From: Chitinophagales bacterium | GTDB lineage: Bacteria; Bacteroidota; Bacteroidia; Chitinophagales; UBA10324 | Assembly (NCBI GenBank): GCA_025057275.1 | Contig: JANWXQ010000065.1 | Coordinates: 33,607 to 97,606 of the forward strand | DNA: 64,000 bases | Reading direction: 5' to 3' | In this document: positions 43,942 to 52,550 of the stretch, in pieces | Layout: each line of letters begins with the position of its first letter | How positions within the stretch are numbered: the first letter of the stretch is position 1 | The notes under the pieces: generated by a model | The model's database searches: none | Told to the model about the DNA's origin: nothing | What the model saw: only the letters and a program-made list of their open reading frames with translations | Position numbers and translations under genes: made by a program

Positions 43942-46900
43942 CTACTGCCTGCCGGCAACCACAAAAGGAAGCATTCGATGACCTGTGCTTTGGACAACGG
44001 AAACCCAGTACATTCCGGCGGGCCAGAGGCGCACATCCAGAATGACGGGTGTTCCGATATCTGCGTCTTGCAGATTGGCATAAACACGACCTGACAGGTC
44101 AGCAACGGTAATTCGCGTTCCGGCCTCACAGCCCATACAGTGCAGGCGAACCTGAGTTGTGGCAGGATTGGGATATATGCTGATGGATGAAACTCCGTCA
44201 GCCAGACTGCTGTACAGCAATACCACCACCTGTGCAACGGCCTGGTTGCTGCAGCTGTTGTTGTCCGTAAATGTGTACGTGATGGTATGTATGCCCGGTC
44301 CGGCAACAGCCGGATCAAATACGTTGCCATTCACAATACCCGGGCCGCTAAACGTTCCTCCTGAAGGAACACCTGTCAAAACAACAGGCTGCATCAGGGT
44401 GTGCATAGTGTCCGGTAAACCCACGAACGACACTTGCGGCAAGGGAAACGCCTCCACAAAAAGCTGGACAATCGTATCGCATTGGTTAGTGACCTCTGTT
44501 GCAATCAGCGTAAACAGGGTGGACTGCACGGGAATGGTCCAAATCTGCGCTGCTGCCCCGTCGGGCGGTACCGTTCCTTCCAGCAGCGGATACCATTGAT
44601 AAGTAAAGTTCCCCTTTCCCAGGTTCACGGCTTCCAGCATAATGGTGTCGAAAGCACATACGGTGGTGGCATTCAATACTGCTTGAATCTGCGGATAGAA
44701 AACGGTGGCTGGCACCGGAGTACGTCCGCTGCTGCAACCCAACACCTGATAGTAAATACGCCCGTTGAACTGACGACTGCCGGTAACGGCTCCGAATGGA
44801 TACACCATGCCGATACCTTCCATGATGCTAATCAGCGAGTCGGAAGCAATCACCGGACTGCCGCCGGAAAACAGACTGTTCAACAGGTGCGGCGTGGTGG
44901 CGGTAACATACAGTGCCAAAGTCTGTCCCTTAGAAACAGAGATGGAGAGCGGTAAAGGCAAAGGCGTCAGTTGGCCAAGGCCCTTACCGGTCACTGTTAC
45001 CGAGCCGGCACAAATCCATTTGTCTTCCTGGTTTTCATAACCCTCATAGGATCCTTTGCGATAATAAATTTTCAGCTTCAAATCAGCAATGGCAGCCAGG
45101 TGCAGATCCAGGCCGGTAATCATCAGATGCTCATGAGCATAAACCTGCAACATGGTTCCATGATCCGACACGCCACCATCTAATGATGTGGCAATAAACT
45201 GGGGCGGCGGCGGTCCTTCTTCCACCCAAACCGTATCAGAGCTCAGCAGGTTGGAAAGCACCAGCGATGTGCCCATGCCCAGAAATACGCCTCCCTGTGG
45301 CTCTGTGTACCAGCACAGCAGATCGGATTGCCCGCTGGCCGACAGGGTAAGTTTTCCCGTGCCGCATCGCTCGGCAGACAGGCCCGTGGGAGGTGGCGGC
45401 GTCATCAGGTAGGTTATCTGAGCAGTGTCGCTAAAACTGGAGGCCGAGCAAGTTGCCCTTACCCGATAAATACCTGATGCAGCGGCAGTAATTGCGATTT
45501 GCTCCGAAGTGCTGCCGGGTAAATCCACAAACACCCCTGCAACCGGATCAAATTGTTGCCACTGCAACTGGGCTCCGGCCGTTTGATTCGTGACTTCAAG
45601 CACAACACTTGACGTGTCGCAGATAAAAACCCAACTCGGTGTGATCAAGCCGGCAAACGGCTCTTGCAGCACGAACAAATCCACCTTCTGAACCGTACTG
45701 CAGCCCGTAACATCGTTAGTGACCCAGAGGCTGTATTGCGTGGTTTGCTGTGGACTGGCCAGCGGATTGGCCACTGTGGGATCGCTCAATCCTTCCGCAG
45801 GAATCCATTGATAGGAATAGGTTTGCGGAATAAACCGGTAGGCGCTTTGCGAGGCCGTCCATGCTGTGGAATTACGCCCGGGCGCAACACTGGCCTGTAA
45901 TCCCCCTTCGCCTTCCAGTCCCTGCGTATGTCCAAACCAGTTGCCTGAGGGATTGCCGGGCATTTGGGTGGTGTGAATTTCAATACGAAAATCTTCCTCA
46001 TACAATTCTGCACGCACGGTCACCGGATCTACCGGACCCGTTAAGGAAAAATGGGAAACACTGTCAAATCGCACTACCAGTTTGCGATGTGGTGCTGTGC
46101 CTGTAGTGTAATACGAAACGGTTCCGCCCAGATTCGGGGAAAGATCCTCCCAGGCTAAGGCAATAAGATTGTTGGGGGGAAATGGGTTGGGAAGCAACTG
46201 GCCCGTGCAACAGCCATCGCCGCTGGTCGGATCAAAGGTAATAAACCCATTAGAAGAAATGTAAAATGTATCGTATTGTTTTCCAAAAAAACCAAACGAA
46301 AAGCCAATGGGTAGCGGCGGGCTCAGTGCATCATCGGCCAGAGGAACCGGTATCCCCGCATTGTTATCGATTACGAAAGGCACTGGCTTTACCAGATAAT
46401 TGAGCAGCGGCGTGGCTATGGCCGAAAGCTGGATGGACGTTCCGGCGCAAAGTGTGTCCTGCGAAGGGGTTACCTGAACGGAAGGAGGCTCATGGACCTG
46501 AACGAAAGCCTGAGCCTGACTGGTGCACCCCTCTAAAATTGCTGTTAACGTATAAACGGTGCTGACACTCGGAAAAGCCTTAATGGAAGGTTGGTCCGCT
46601 GCGGATAAGCCAGCTGCCGGATGCCAATGATACGTCTGAAAACCTGCGGTAGCCGACAATTGCAAAGAATCAGCCTGATTCGTGCATACAGCAAATTGAC
46701 CATTGCCGCTGGTGATAGTCAAAGCAGGCGGTGCCACCACATGCACCGGTACGGCTGTCCGCTCCGACAGGCATATGCCTCCGCTTACCACAATCCAATC
46801 ATAGAAATAATGATAATACCCAGGACCCAGATTACTGGTTCGGATCTGTAACACGCCGGGCATTACGTACGGATAGGTAACACTGCCTTGCACGGTCCAT

Positions 46901-48231
46901 AGCTTTTTGCTTTCGTCGCTGAGAAACAACTGAAAGCCGTTGCCGGGGTTGAGGCTGAAATTCAAGGGCACATAGGTTCGCTTTCCTACCTGCTGCGCGG
47001 CAATGGAAACCACAACCTGTTGAAGGGTCGTAAAGGCGCTATCCCGCAAGTGGATGTATAACAAACCCTCATCGGAGGGATAAACATGAATGCCGGCCAA
47101 GGTGCAGGGATAAAACACATCAAAGACCAGAAAGCCGTTTTTGTAGCCATCGTCACCGGGCAAACCCGTTGGGTCTTTCATGCCTACACTGTCCATATAC
47201 AACGAACCGGAAGCCGCAGCCGCATAAAAAGTGGTGCTTTGGGTAACGTAAACCGGCAGGGTATCACCCGGCACAGATGATGCAAAAGGAACCGAAGTAA
47301 CCGGATCGCTATACCACAGTATTTCTTCGGCATTGCCTGCGGCGGTCAGATGTGCAGTTCCTGAACCGCATAACGTGTCGCCAGTTGCTGAATCCATCCA
47401 AACGGGCCCTACCGAAATGTGTACCGGATTGGTGTATTGTTGCTGGCCGCTGGCCAGGCAGGTGACTGAAGCTCGGAAGAAAGTGGAAGTCGCCAATTGG
47501 CTTATGGTTACCTGACTTTCGGTGGCTCCGCTCAGGATTTGCCAGTTGATGCCATCATCAGCCTGTTCCCACTGAAAAGCCAGTTGGCTGGCTGCGGAAT
47601 AACCGGTCAGCAACAAGGTTACGTCCTGTCCAGACTGGCACAGGGAAGAAGGAAATGCCAGCACCGAGCCGGCCACCGGCATGCCGGAGCAGGCAGGGGC
47701 AGGCAAAACGCTGATGGTGTAGTCTTCGGTTTCGCCGTTGTCAAAAGGAGTGCAATAGTCAAACGGATAGATGATGGCACTTCGGGCGCTGCGCACGCGA
47801 AGTCTTCTTTGACCCAGGTAAGCATCGCCCAGGGGAACAGGAAAGGTGCCGGAAATCAAATCGTCCGTAACGCCGGGTGAACAGTAGATCAGCTCATGGG
47901 CATCGCCAAAGTCCTGGTCGTTGTTCCAATCGACCCAAATGCCAAATCCCTGGTCGTTGCCCGATCCGCTTCCGGGCTTCACTGAAAAGCTGATCGTGCT
48001 GCCCTGAGTCACACTGGTCGTCTTGTTGCCGGAGGCCGGATAAAGAATGTAGTTATCGGGGTTGCCGTTGCAGCCGCTGTTGCTGTTGTTGATGGTATGA
48101 AAGGTGAACTTGTTGATGTAGGAACCGGTGCCCGAACAGGAGTTGGTGTAAACAGGAATACAGTACTGTCCGTCAGCCCGAATGCCGATTGCAAAAAGAA
48201 ATAAAAAGATACCGTGAAATCGCTTCCCCAT
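43942..48231 (-). CDS. Large secreted GEVED/Ig-like protein with T9SS sorting domain
   Basis: The 1429-residue protein has a signal peptide ending near ADGQ. A GEVED-type domain (about 95-165) carries the VDWNNDQDFGDAHE motif, and an Ig-like segment (YITNPVH-type, about 175-270) follows. Next come several beta-rich repeats, a nidogen-like segment with FYISSNGFITFDP near residue 656, and further Ig-like modules. It ends in a T9SS type-A domain starting IYPNPATTQV. No catalytic residues are recognised, so an adhesive or surface-layer role is inferred. The Ig-like part resembles that of the cargo protein at 1-1644. A TAAATTTG -7 box lies five bases before the ATG. Confidence 0.85.
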   Translation of the reverse strand: MGKRFHGIFLFLFAIGIRADGQYCIPVYTNSCSGTGSYINKFTFHTINNSNSGCNGNPDNYILYPASGNKTTSVTQGSTISFSVKPGSGSGNDQGFGIWVDWNNDQDFGDAHELIYCSPGVTDDLISGTFPVPLGDAYLGQRRLRVRSARSAIIYPFDYCTPFDNGETEDYTISVLPAPACSGMPVAGSVLAFPSSLCQSGQDVTLLLTGYSAASQLAFQWEQADDGINWQILSGATESQVTISQLATSTFFRASVTCLASGQQQYTNPVHISVGPVWMDSATGDTLCGSGTAHLTAAGNAEEILWYSDPVTSVPFASSVPGDTLPVYVTQSTTFYAAAASGSLYMDSVGMKDPTGLPGDDGYKNGFLVFDVFYPCTLAGIHVYPSDEGLLYIHLRDSAFTTLQQVVVSIAAQQVGKRTYVPLNFSLNPGNGFQLFLSDESKKLWTVQGSVTYPYVMPGVLQIRTSNLGPGYYHYFYDWIVVSGGICLSERTAVPVHVVAPPALTITSGNGQFAVCTNQADSLQLSATAGFQTYHWHPAAGLSAADQPSIKAFPSVSTVYTLTAILEGCTSQAQAFVQVHEPPSVQVTPSQDTLCAGTSIQLSAIATPLLNYLVKPVPFVIDNNAGIPVPLADDALSPPLPIGFSFGFFGKQYDTFYISSNGFITFDPTSGDGCCTGQLLPNPFPPNNLIALAWEDLSPNLGGTVSYYTTGTAPHRKLVVRFDSVSHFSLTGPVDPVTVRAELYEEDFRIEIHTTQMPGNPSGNWFGHTQGLEGEGGLQASVAPGRNSTAWTASQSAYRFIPQTYSYQWIPAEGLSDPTVANPLASPQQTTQYSLWVTNDVTGCSTVQKVDLFVLQEPFAGLITPSWVFICDTSSVVLEVTNQTAGAQLQWQQFDPVAGVFVDLPGSTSEQIAITAAASGIYRVRATCSASSFSDTAQITYLMTPPPPTGLSAERCGTGKLTLSASGQSDLLCWYTEPQGGVFLGMGTSLVLSNLLSSDTVWVEEGPPPPQFIATSLDGGVSDHGTMLQVYAHEHLMITGLDLHLAAIADLKLKIYYRKGSYEGYENQEDKWICAGSVTVTGKGLGQLTPLPLPLSISVSKGQTLALYVTATTPHLLNSLFSGGSPVIASDSLISIMEGIGMVYPFGAVTGSRQFNGRIYYQVLGCSSGRTPVPATVFYPQIQAVLNATTVCAFDTIMLEAVNLGKGNFTYQWYPLLEGTVPPDGAAAQIWTIPVQSTLFTLIATEVTNQCDTIVQLFVEAFPLPQVSFVGLPDTMHTLMQPVVLTGVPSGGTFSGPGIVNGNVFDPAVAGPGIHTITYTFTDNNSCSNQAVAQVVVLLYSSLADGVSSISIYPNPATTQVRLHCMGCEAGTRITVADLSGRVYANLQDADIGTPVILDVRLWPAGMYWVSVVQSTGHRMLPFVVAGRQ

Positions 48232-48236
48232 GTGTC

Positions 48237-48244
48237 CAAATTTA
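48237..48244 (-). promoter_or_regulatory. -7 box TAAATTTG for the large cargo gene
   Basis: An exact TAnnTTTG match on the minus strand, five bases before the ATG at 48231; a near-leaderless transcript is implied. Confidence 0.45.
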
Positions 48245-48295
48245 CGACGTTTGACAGGTCGGCCAGCAGAGGCAAAACAGTTGTTGCAGGTAAGA

Positions 48296-48303
48296 TAATT
48301 TTG
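48296..48303 (+). promoter_or_regulatory. -7 box TAATTTTG for hflX
   Basis: An exact TAnnTTTG match, 14 bases before the hflX ATG, in the 86-base divergent gap. Confidence 0.45.
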
Positions 48304-48317
48304 TATCTAAGGCATTC

Positions 48318-49505
48318 ATGTTGCAGAAACTTCCCGGAACCAACGGGCAGGAACAAGCCGTACTGGTAGGCGTTGTTCTGCCTCATCAACGCGAAGAAGA
48401 GATAGCCGAGAACCTCAGTGAATTGCAATTTCTTGCGGAAACAGCCGGAGCCATTACATTAAAAAAATTTATACAGCGTTTACCGGCTCCTGATCCCCGC
48501 ACTTTTATTGGTTCCGGCAAGGTTCAGGAACTTCGCGAATACATTCAGCGCAAGAAGGCCGATCTTGTCGTTTTTGATGATGACCTCAGCGGCACGCAAT
48601 TGCATGGTCTGGAGCGCGATCTGAAGGTGAAAATTTTGGATCGCAGCACCTTGATACTGGACATTTTTGCCCGGCGCGCCCGAACCGCTCAGGCCAAAGC
48701 GCAGGTGGAACTGGCTCAACTGCAGTATCTGCTGCCACGGCTCAAGGGCCTGTGGACGCACCTGGAACGGCAACGCGGTGGCATAGGCATGCGCGGACCC
48801 GGGGAAAAAGAAATAGAAACCGACCGCCGTCAGGTAAAACATCAGATTTCGTTGCTCAAAAAGCAATTGGAACGCATAGACCGCCAGAGCCGCACGCAGC
48901 GCCAGGCCCGCGGTGAACTGATCCGCGTCGCATTGGTGGGTTATACCAACGTGGGCAAGTCCACACTGATGAATGCCCTGAGTAAGGCCGGCGTATTTGC
49001 CGAAAACAAACTGTTTGCCACTCTGGATACGACCACACGCAAAGTGGTCATAGGCCGTATGCCCTTCCTGCTCAGCGACACGGTAGGCTTCATTCGTAAG
49101 CTGCCTCATCATTTGATCGAAAGTTTTAAATCCACTCTGGATGAGGTACGCGAGGCCGATCTGCTGCTGCACGTCGTGGACCTGCCCCACCCCAACTTTG
49201 AAGAACAAATCAAAACCGTGAACCAAACCCTGTTGGAGTTGGGTGCGGAGCAGAAAAAAAACCTGATGGTCTTTAATAAATTGGATGTTTACGAGCAGCA
49301 GTTGAAGGATCCGCTGGTGCCTGCCGATGTGCATCAGGAGTTACTGGAACACCTCAAGGTCAGTTGGATGCGGCGCTTCAACGGCCGCGCAGTCTTTGTT
49401 TCCGCTGCTACCGGCAAGGGACTGGATGATTTGCGGCAAAAGCTGTTTGACGAAGTCAAATCCCTCTACCTGGCCCGTTATCCCTACAAGGCCGAGTTGT
49501 TCTGA
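48318..49505 (+). CDS. hflX: Ribosome-associated GTPase HflX
   Basis: HflX is a GTPase that binds 50S or 70S ribosomes and can split or rescue stalled ribosomes. The 395-residue protein has the N-terminal HflX domain with FIGSGKVQELREY, the GIGMRGPGEKEIETDRR signature and a G domain with GYTNVGKST. DTVGFIRKLPHHLIESFKST and FNKLD follow, as expected. It is divergent from the large cargo gene and followed by the cupredoxin-like gene. Confidence 0.96.
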   Translation: MLQKLPGTNGQEQAVLVGVVLPHQREEEIAENLSELQFLAETAGAITLKKFIQRLPAPDPRTFIGSGKVQELREYIQRKKADLVVFDDDLSGTQLHGLERDLKVKILDRSTLILDIFARRARTAQAKAQVELAQLQYLLPRLKGLWTHLERQRGGIGMRGPGEKEIETDRRQVKHQISLLKKQLERIDRQSRTQRQARGELIRVALVGYTNVGKSTLMNALSKAGVFAENKLFATLDTTTRKVVIGRMPFLLSDTVGFIRKLPHHLIESFKSTLDEVREADLLLHVVDLPHPNFEEQIKTVNQTLLELGAEQKKNLMVFNKLDVYEQQLKDPLVPADVHQELLEHLKVSWMRRFNGRAVFVSAATGKGLDDLRQKLFDEVKSLYLARYPYKAELF

Positions 49506-49575
49506 CGTGGTAACATGGGCCTGCAGCCTGCCTGTTGCCGTCAGCATCAACGGTAAGCTACGGCCGGCATAGCGC

Positions 49576-49583
49576 TATCTTCG
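49576..49583 (+). promoter_or_regulatory. -7-like box TATCTTCG for the cupredoxin-like gene
   Basis: A one-mismatch variant of TAnnTTTG, five bases before the ATG at 49589 (17 bases before the next ATG at 49601). It supports one of these starts over the longer open frame. Confidence 0.35.
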
Positions 49584-49588
49584 CCAGC

Positions 49589-50206
49589 ATGCGCCTAAGG
49601 ATGAAAATTTCCGGAAGCCTGCACTACCTGACAGCCCTTGCCTCTCTGGCGGTCGTCTGTGCTGTTGCCACATCGGTACAGGCTGCAACCCATGTAATCA
49701 TAGTAAAAAACTTTGAATTCGTTCAGAACTTTGATACCGTTCAGGTGGGCGATACCATTCAATGGGTGTGGACAGAAGGCGAACACACGACTACATCCAA
49801 CGGCATTCCGGCCGGTGCTCAGCCCTGGAATGTGGTGTTGTCCAAGCTGGTTCCCTTGTTCAGCTATCGGGTTTCTGTTGCCGGCCGCTACGACTACATC
49901 AGTATTCCGCATGCCCCGCTGATGGGTCGCTCTTTTTACGCTGTAGGCAATACTTCCTCCATGGGGCAACCGGTTATGGATTGTTCCTTGTTCTGCACCG
50001 GAACGGAACTGCTGGTTTGCTGTACCTTAACAGACATCGCCAACATCAGCATCTATAATTTAACCGGCCAACGCATCGCCGCTACGCAAGTGTTTACCAG
50101 CGGCCCCTGCATACGGCTTTCGTTACCGGCCGGATTTCTTTCGACCTGGATCGTTGACATACACCTTTCTTCAGGGCGAATGGTCCGAAAAGTGGTTTGC
50201 CGTTAA
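49589..50206 (+). CDS. Secreted cupredoxin-like protein lacking the copper cysteine
   Basis: The 205-residue form starts at an ATG preceded by a TATCTTCG box; the longer frame at 49535 starts before that box. A signal peptide ends near SVQA. Residues ~33-113 look like a plastocyanin/azurin-type fold: VQVGDTIQWVWTEGEHTTTS with His66, and YDYISIPHAPLMG with His108 and Met112. The Cys expected at the C-x-x-H position is Ser105, so a type 1 copper site is unlikely to form. The C-terminal ~70 residues (ISIYNLTGQRI...) resemble a T9SS sorting domain lacking the usual YPNP motif. The stop overlaps the convergent patatin gene by four bases. Confidence 0.65.
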   Translation: MRLRMKISGSLHYLTALASLAVVCAVATSVQAATHVIIVKNFEFVQNFDTVQVGDTIQWVWTEGEHTTTSNGIPAGAQPWNVVLSKLVPLFSYRVSVAGRYDYISIPHAPLMGRSFYAVGNTSSMGQPVMDCSLFCTGTELLVCCTLTDIANISIYNLTGQRIAATQVFTSGPCIRLSLPAGFLSTWIVDIHLSSGRMVRKVVCR

Positions 50207-52440
50207 GGTGTTGTCGTCTGGGGGTTTAGCCAGGCAGCCAGCAGGCGAAGTGCAGCCTGGTTACGCGGGTGGTAGGCAGCGGCCAGGACGCTGCTTTTTT
50301 CCCATGCCGTTAAATGGAGACTCACGGTAGCCATGCGGTCCTGACGAAGCGGAACATACTCCAGGTTCACCACATGCAGGCGTGTGCCCAACCAGTCTTC
50401 GGCGGTGCCAATCAGGGCATCGCTATGGAAATCCTGCAGATCACTCCAATTGGCATACAAGCTCCGGATAGGCCCGGCCAACCGTTCCAACAATGCCGGC
50501 CGGCGATCAGCGACCGGCTCGTATTTCTTTTCAAAATCACCGCGAACCTGTATGAGCACTACCCGCGAGCAATTGGTGGCAATCCAATGACGAAAAGTAT
50601 GCAGAAAGCGAATGGCTGTTTCCGTACCATAGTTATCGCGCATTCCGGCATCCAGCACCTGCACGCGAGGCATGGTAGGCAGGGTTACGGCCGGCAGGAT
50701 GTAGGGAAAGCTGGCATTCATGCGTAAGGCAGTGGTAAACCAAAGGCTATCGCCTCCCTGCTCGCGAAAAAACACCTTGGCATCTATGCCATCCACTTCC
50801 AACGGTTTGTCATCGGCGGAATGGGGTGGTCGTGCCAGATAAGAAACCGGCATTGGCGAAAGCAACAGGCGGCGGCCATCGTTCATCACCACAGAGCTTA
50901 GCAGCAGCATAGGCGAGATAGCCTGCTGTTCAAAATGGGCATAATCGGATAATCGGCGCCGGAACAGATAGCCGGTATTTTCATTCAGCTGCCGCTCCAG
51001 CATGTATCCGCGGTCGCGCGGATAGCGACGACCATCCAGCACTACGGTGCGCCAGGGATAAAGCAGGTCATTGACGACAAAGGAGAAGGAAGCTGCATTC
51101 AGCAGGTCGCGGCTGATGGCATCCACGTAGCGCTTGTCCTGCAGATTGATGTCATCACCCGTTTTCTGATGCACATAAAGTTCCCGGTAAAACGCTTCTC
51201 CGATCATTCCGCCGGAGGCGCCGCTGATAAAAGCTACATGATCAAAAAAACGGCCTCCCGTCAGACTGTCCAGCAACTGATGGGTGCGAAACGCCCACAA
51301 GGCTGCCTTGAGTCCGCCCCCGCTGGCGGTAACCACCACCAGAGGGGGTCGCTGTAGCGGATGATAATATGTGGCAACCTTACGCTTCCAGTTTTCCAGA
51401 TAGGCAATTCCTGCTGCTATATCCCGCTCCACCTGTTCGGACCGGGCCGCGTCTTCGATGTGCCGGAGGTTGTAGGGCACAGGCGTTTCGTAGCTCCAGC
51501 CAAAGGCCCGGCTTTCGCGGCCCAGAATGCCCCATCGCACCAGTTCATTGGCCAACAAAACCAGCAGGACCAATGCAGGTGCCGACCAGCTCCGCAGCCA
51601 AAAGAACAAAGCTCCTACTGGGGCCAACAGCAAAGACAATAACAGCAAAATGCTGGCCGCTGCAGGCACCCGAAACACCGCATGCTCCTGAAAATAGCCC
51701 AATACGACAAACACCGCCAGGGCACCGCTCACCAGCAACAGGGCGTTGCGGTGATGCATACGAAACAGGCGGGCCATGTCTTTATCGGAATAATGCCTGA
51801 CGTTTCGGGCATGACGCACCCGAAACGGATGAATCAACACATAATCCACCCGTACCTCATCACCGGGCCAGACCGCTCTTTTTCCATAAGCCCAGGTCCG
51901 GCTCCAACGCATGCGCATGGCACGCTGCCGCAAGGCCGCACGTTCTGCGCCGATGTTGAGCCGGCCCGATAACGAAACCGCCAGCACCAACCCCATACCC
52001 GAAAGCACCCCTGCCTCATACAGCAGCACTTCTTCCAGCGATTTCATTTCCATATAAAACTGAAAATGAATGAGCCGGTAGAAATAGATCGAAAGAAATA
52101 CCAGCGGAGCAAAAAAGTTATTGAGGCTGTAACGCAGAAACGGCTTCTGAAAGGAAGCCAGAAACGGAAAGCGGTGGCTGTGCACGATGTAGCCAACTAC
52201 ATTCCAGATAAAAACCAACCAGCCCAGGGCAAGGCCTACAACAAAAAAACTCGTAAAGCTGACCCGCCCGAAATATTCCGGATCCAGAAAGAGCAAATAC
52301 CATCCCATCCGGTTAAACAACTGACCATTGACCACCAACACAAGAAATATCCAGGGCAGCAACAGAAACCAGTGTCGCCGCAATTGCAACAGTACCAGTT
52401 GCACCGGAAGCGAATACCAAATGTTCCTTAACAGGCGCAC
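50203..52440 (-). CDS. Membrane protein with C-terminal patatin-like phospholipase domain
   Basis: The 745-residue protein starts at a GTG. The N-terminal ~300 residues hold several hydrophobic helices. The C-terminal part is patatin-like: oxyanion loop TASGGGLKAALW near 370, nucleophile GASGG near 405, and DAGMRDN near 595 supplying the Asp of the Ser-Asp dyad. It is likely a membrane-anchored lipid acyl hydrolase. The only short-range context is the convergent cupredoxin-like gene and the upstream terminator of the propeller-repeat gene. Substrate is unknown. Confidence 0.78.
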   Translation of the reverse strand: MRLLRNIWYSLPVQLVLLQLRRHWFLLLPWIFLVLVVNGQLFNRMGWYLLFLDPEYFGRVSFTSFFVVGLALGWLVFIWNVVGYIVHSHRFPFLASFQKPFLRYSLNNFFAPLVFLSIYFYRLIHFQFYMEMKSLEEVLLYEAGVLSGMGLVLAVSLSGRLNIGAERAALRQRAMRMRWSRTWAYGKRAVWPGDEVRVDYVLIHPFRVRHARNVRHYSDKDMARLFRMHHRNALLLVSGALAVFVVLGYFQEHAVFRVPAAASILLLLSLLLAPVGALFFWLRSWSAPALVLLVLLANELVRWGILGRESRAFGWSYETPVPYNLRHIEDAARSEQVERDIAAGIAYLENWKRKVATYYHPLQRPPLVVVTASGGGLKAALWAFRTHQLLDSLTGGRFFDHVAFISGASGGMIGEAFYRELYVHQKTGDDINLQDKRYVDAISRDLLNAASFSFVVNDLLYPWRTVVLDGRRYPRDRGYMLERQLNENTGYLFRRRLSDYAHFEQQAISPMLLLSSVVMNDGRRLLLSPMPVSYLARPPHSADDKPLEVDGIDAKVFFREQGGDSLWFTTALRMNASFPYILPAVTLPTMPRVQVLDAGMRDNYGTETAIRFLHTFRHWIATNCSRVVLIQVRGDFEKKYEPVADRRPALLERLAGPIRSLYANWSDLQDFHSDALIGTAEDWLGTRLHVVNLEYVPLRQDRMATVSLHLTAWEKSSVLAAAYHPRNQAALRLLAAWLNPQTTTP

Positions 52441-52499
52441 TTCCGGTCAAGTTAAAAACGCCGAGGAAATCTTAATCAGCCTCTGTTGAAACACAAAAT

Positions 52500-52528
52500 A
52501 AAGAGGCCTGCGGTGGGCAGGCCTCTTT
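52500..52528 (-). terminator. Perfect 12-bp hairpin after the propeller-repeat gene
   Basis: AAAGAGGCCTGC pairs perfectly with GCAGGCCTCTTT around a five-base loop, 22 bases past the stop codon of the gene at 52551. A T-rich ATTTTGTG follows on the minus strand. It is the clearest terminator in the window. Confidence 0.85.
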
Positions 52529-52550
52529 AGCGGATGATGAGGATCTGAGC

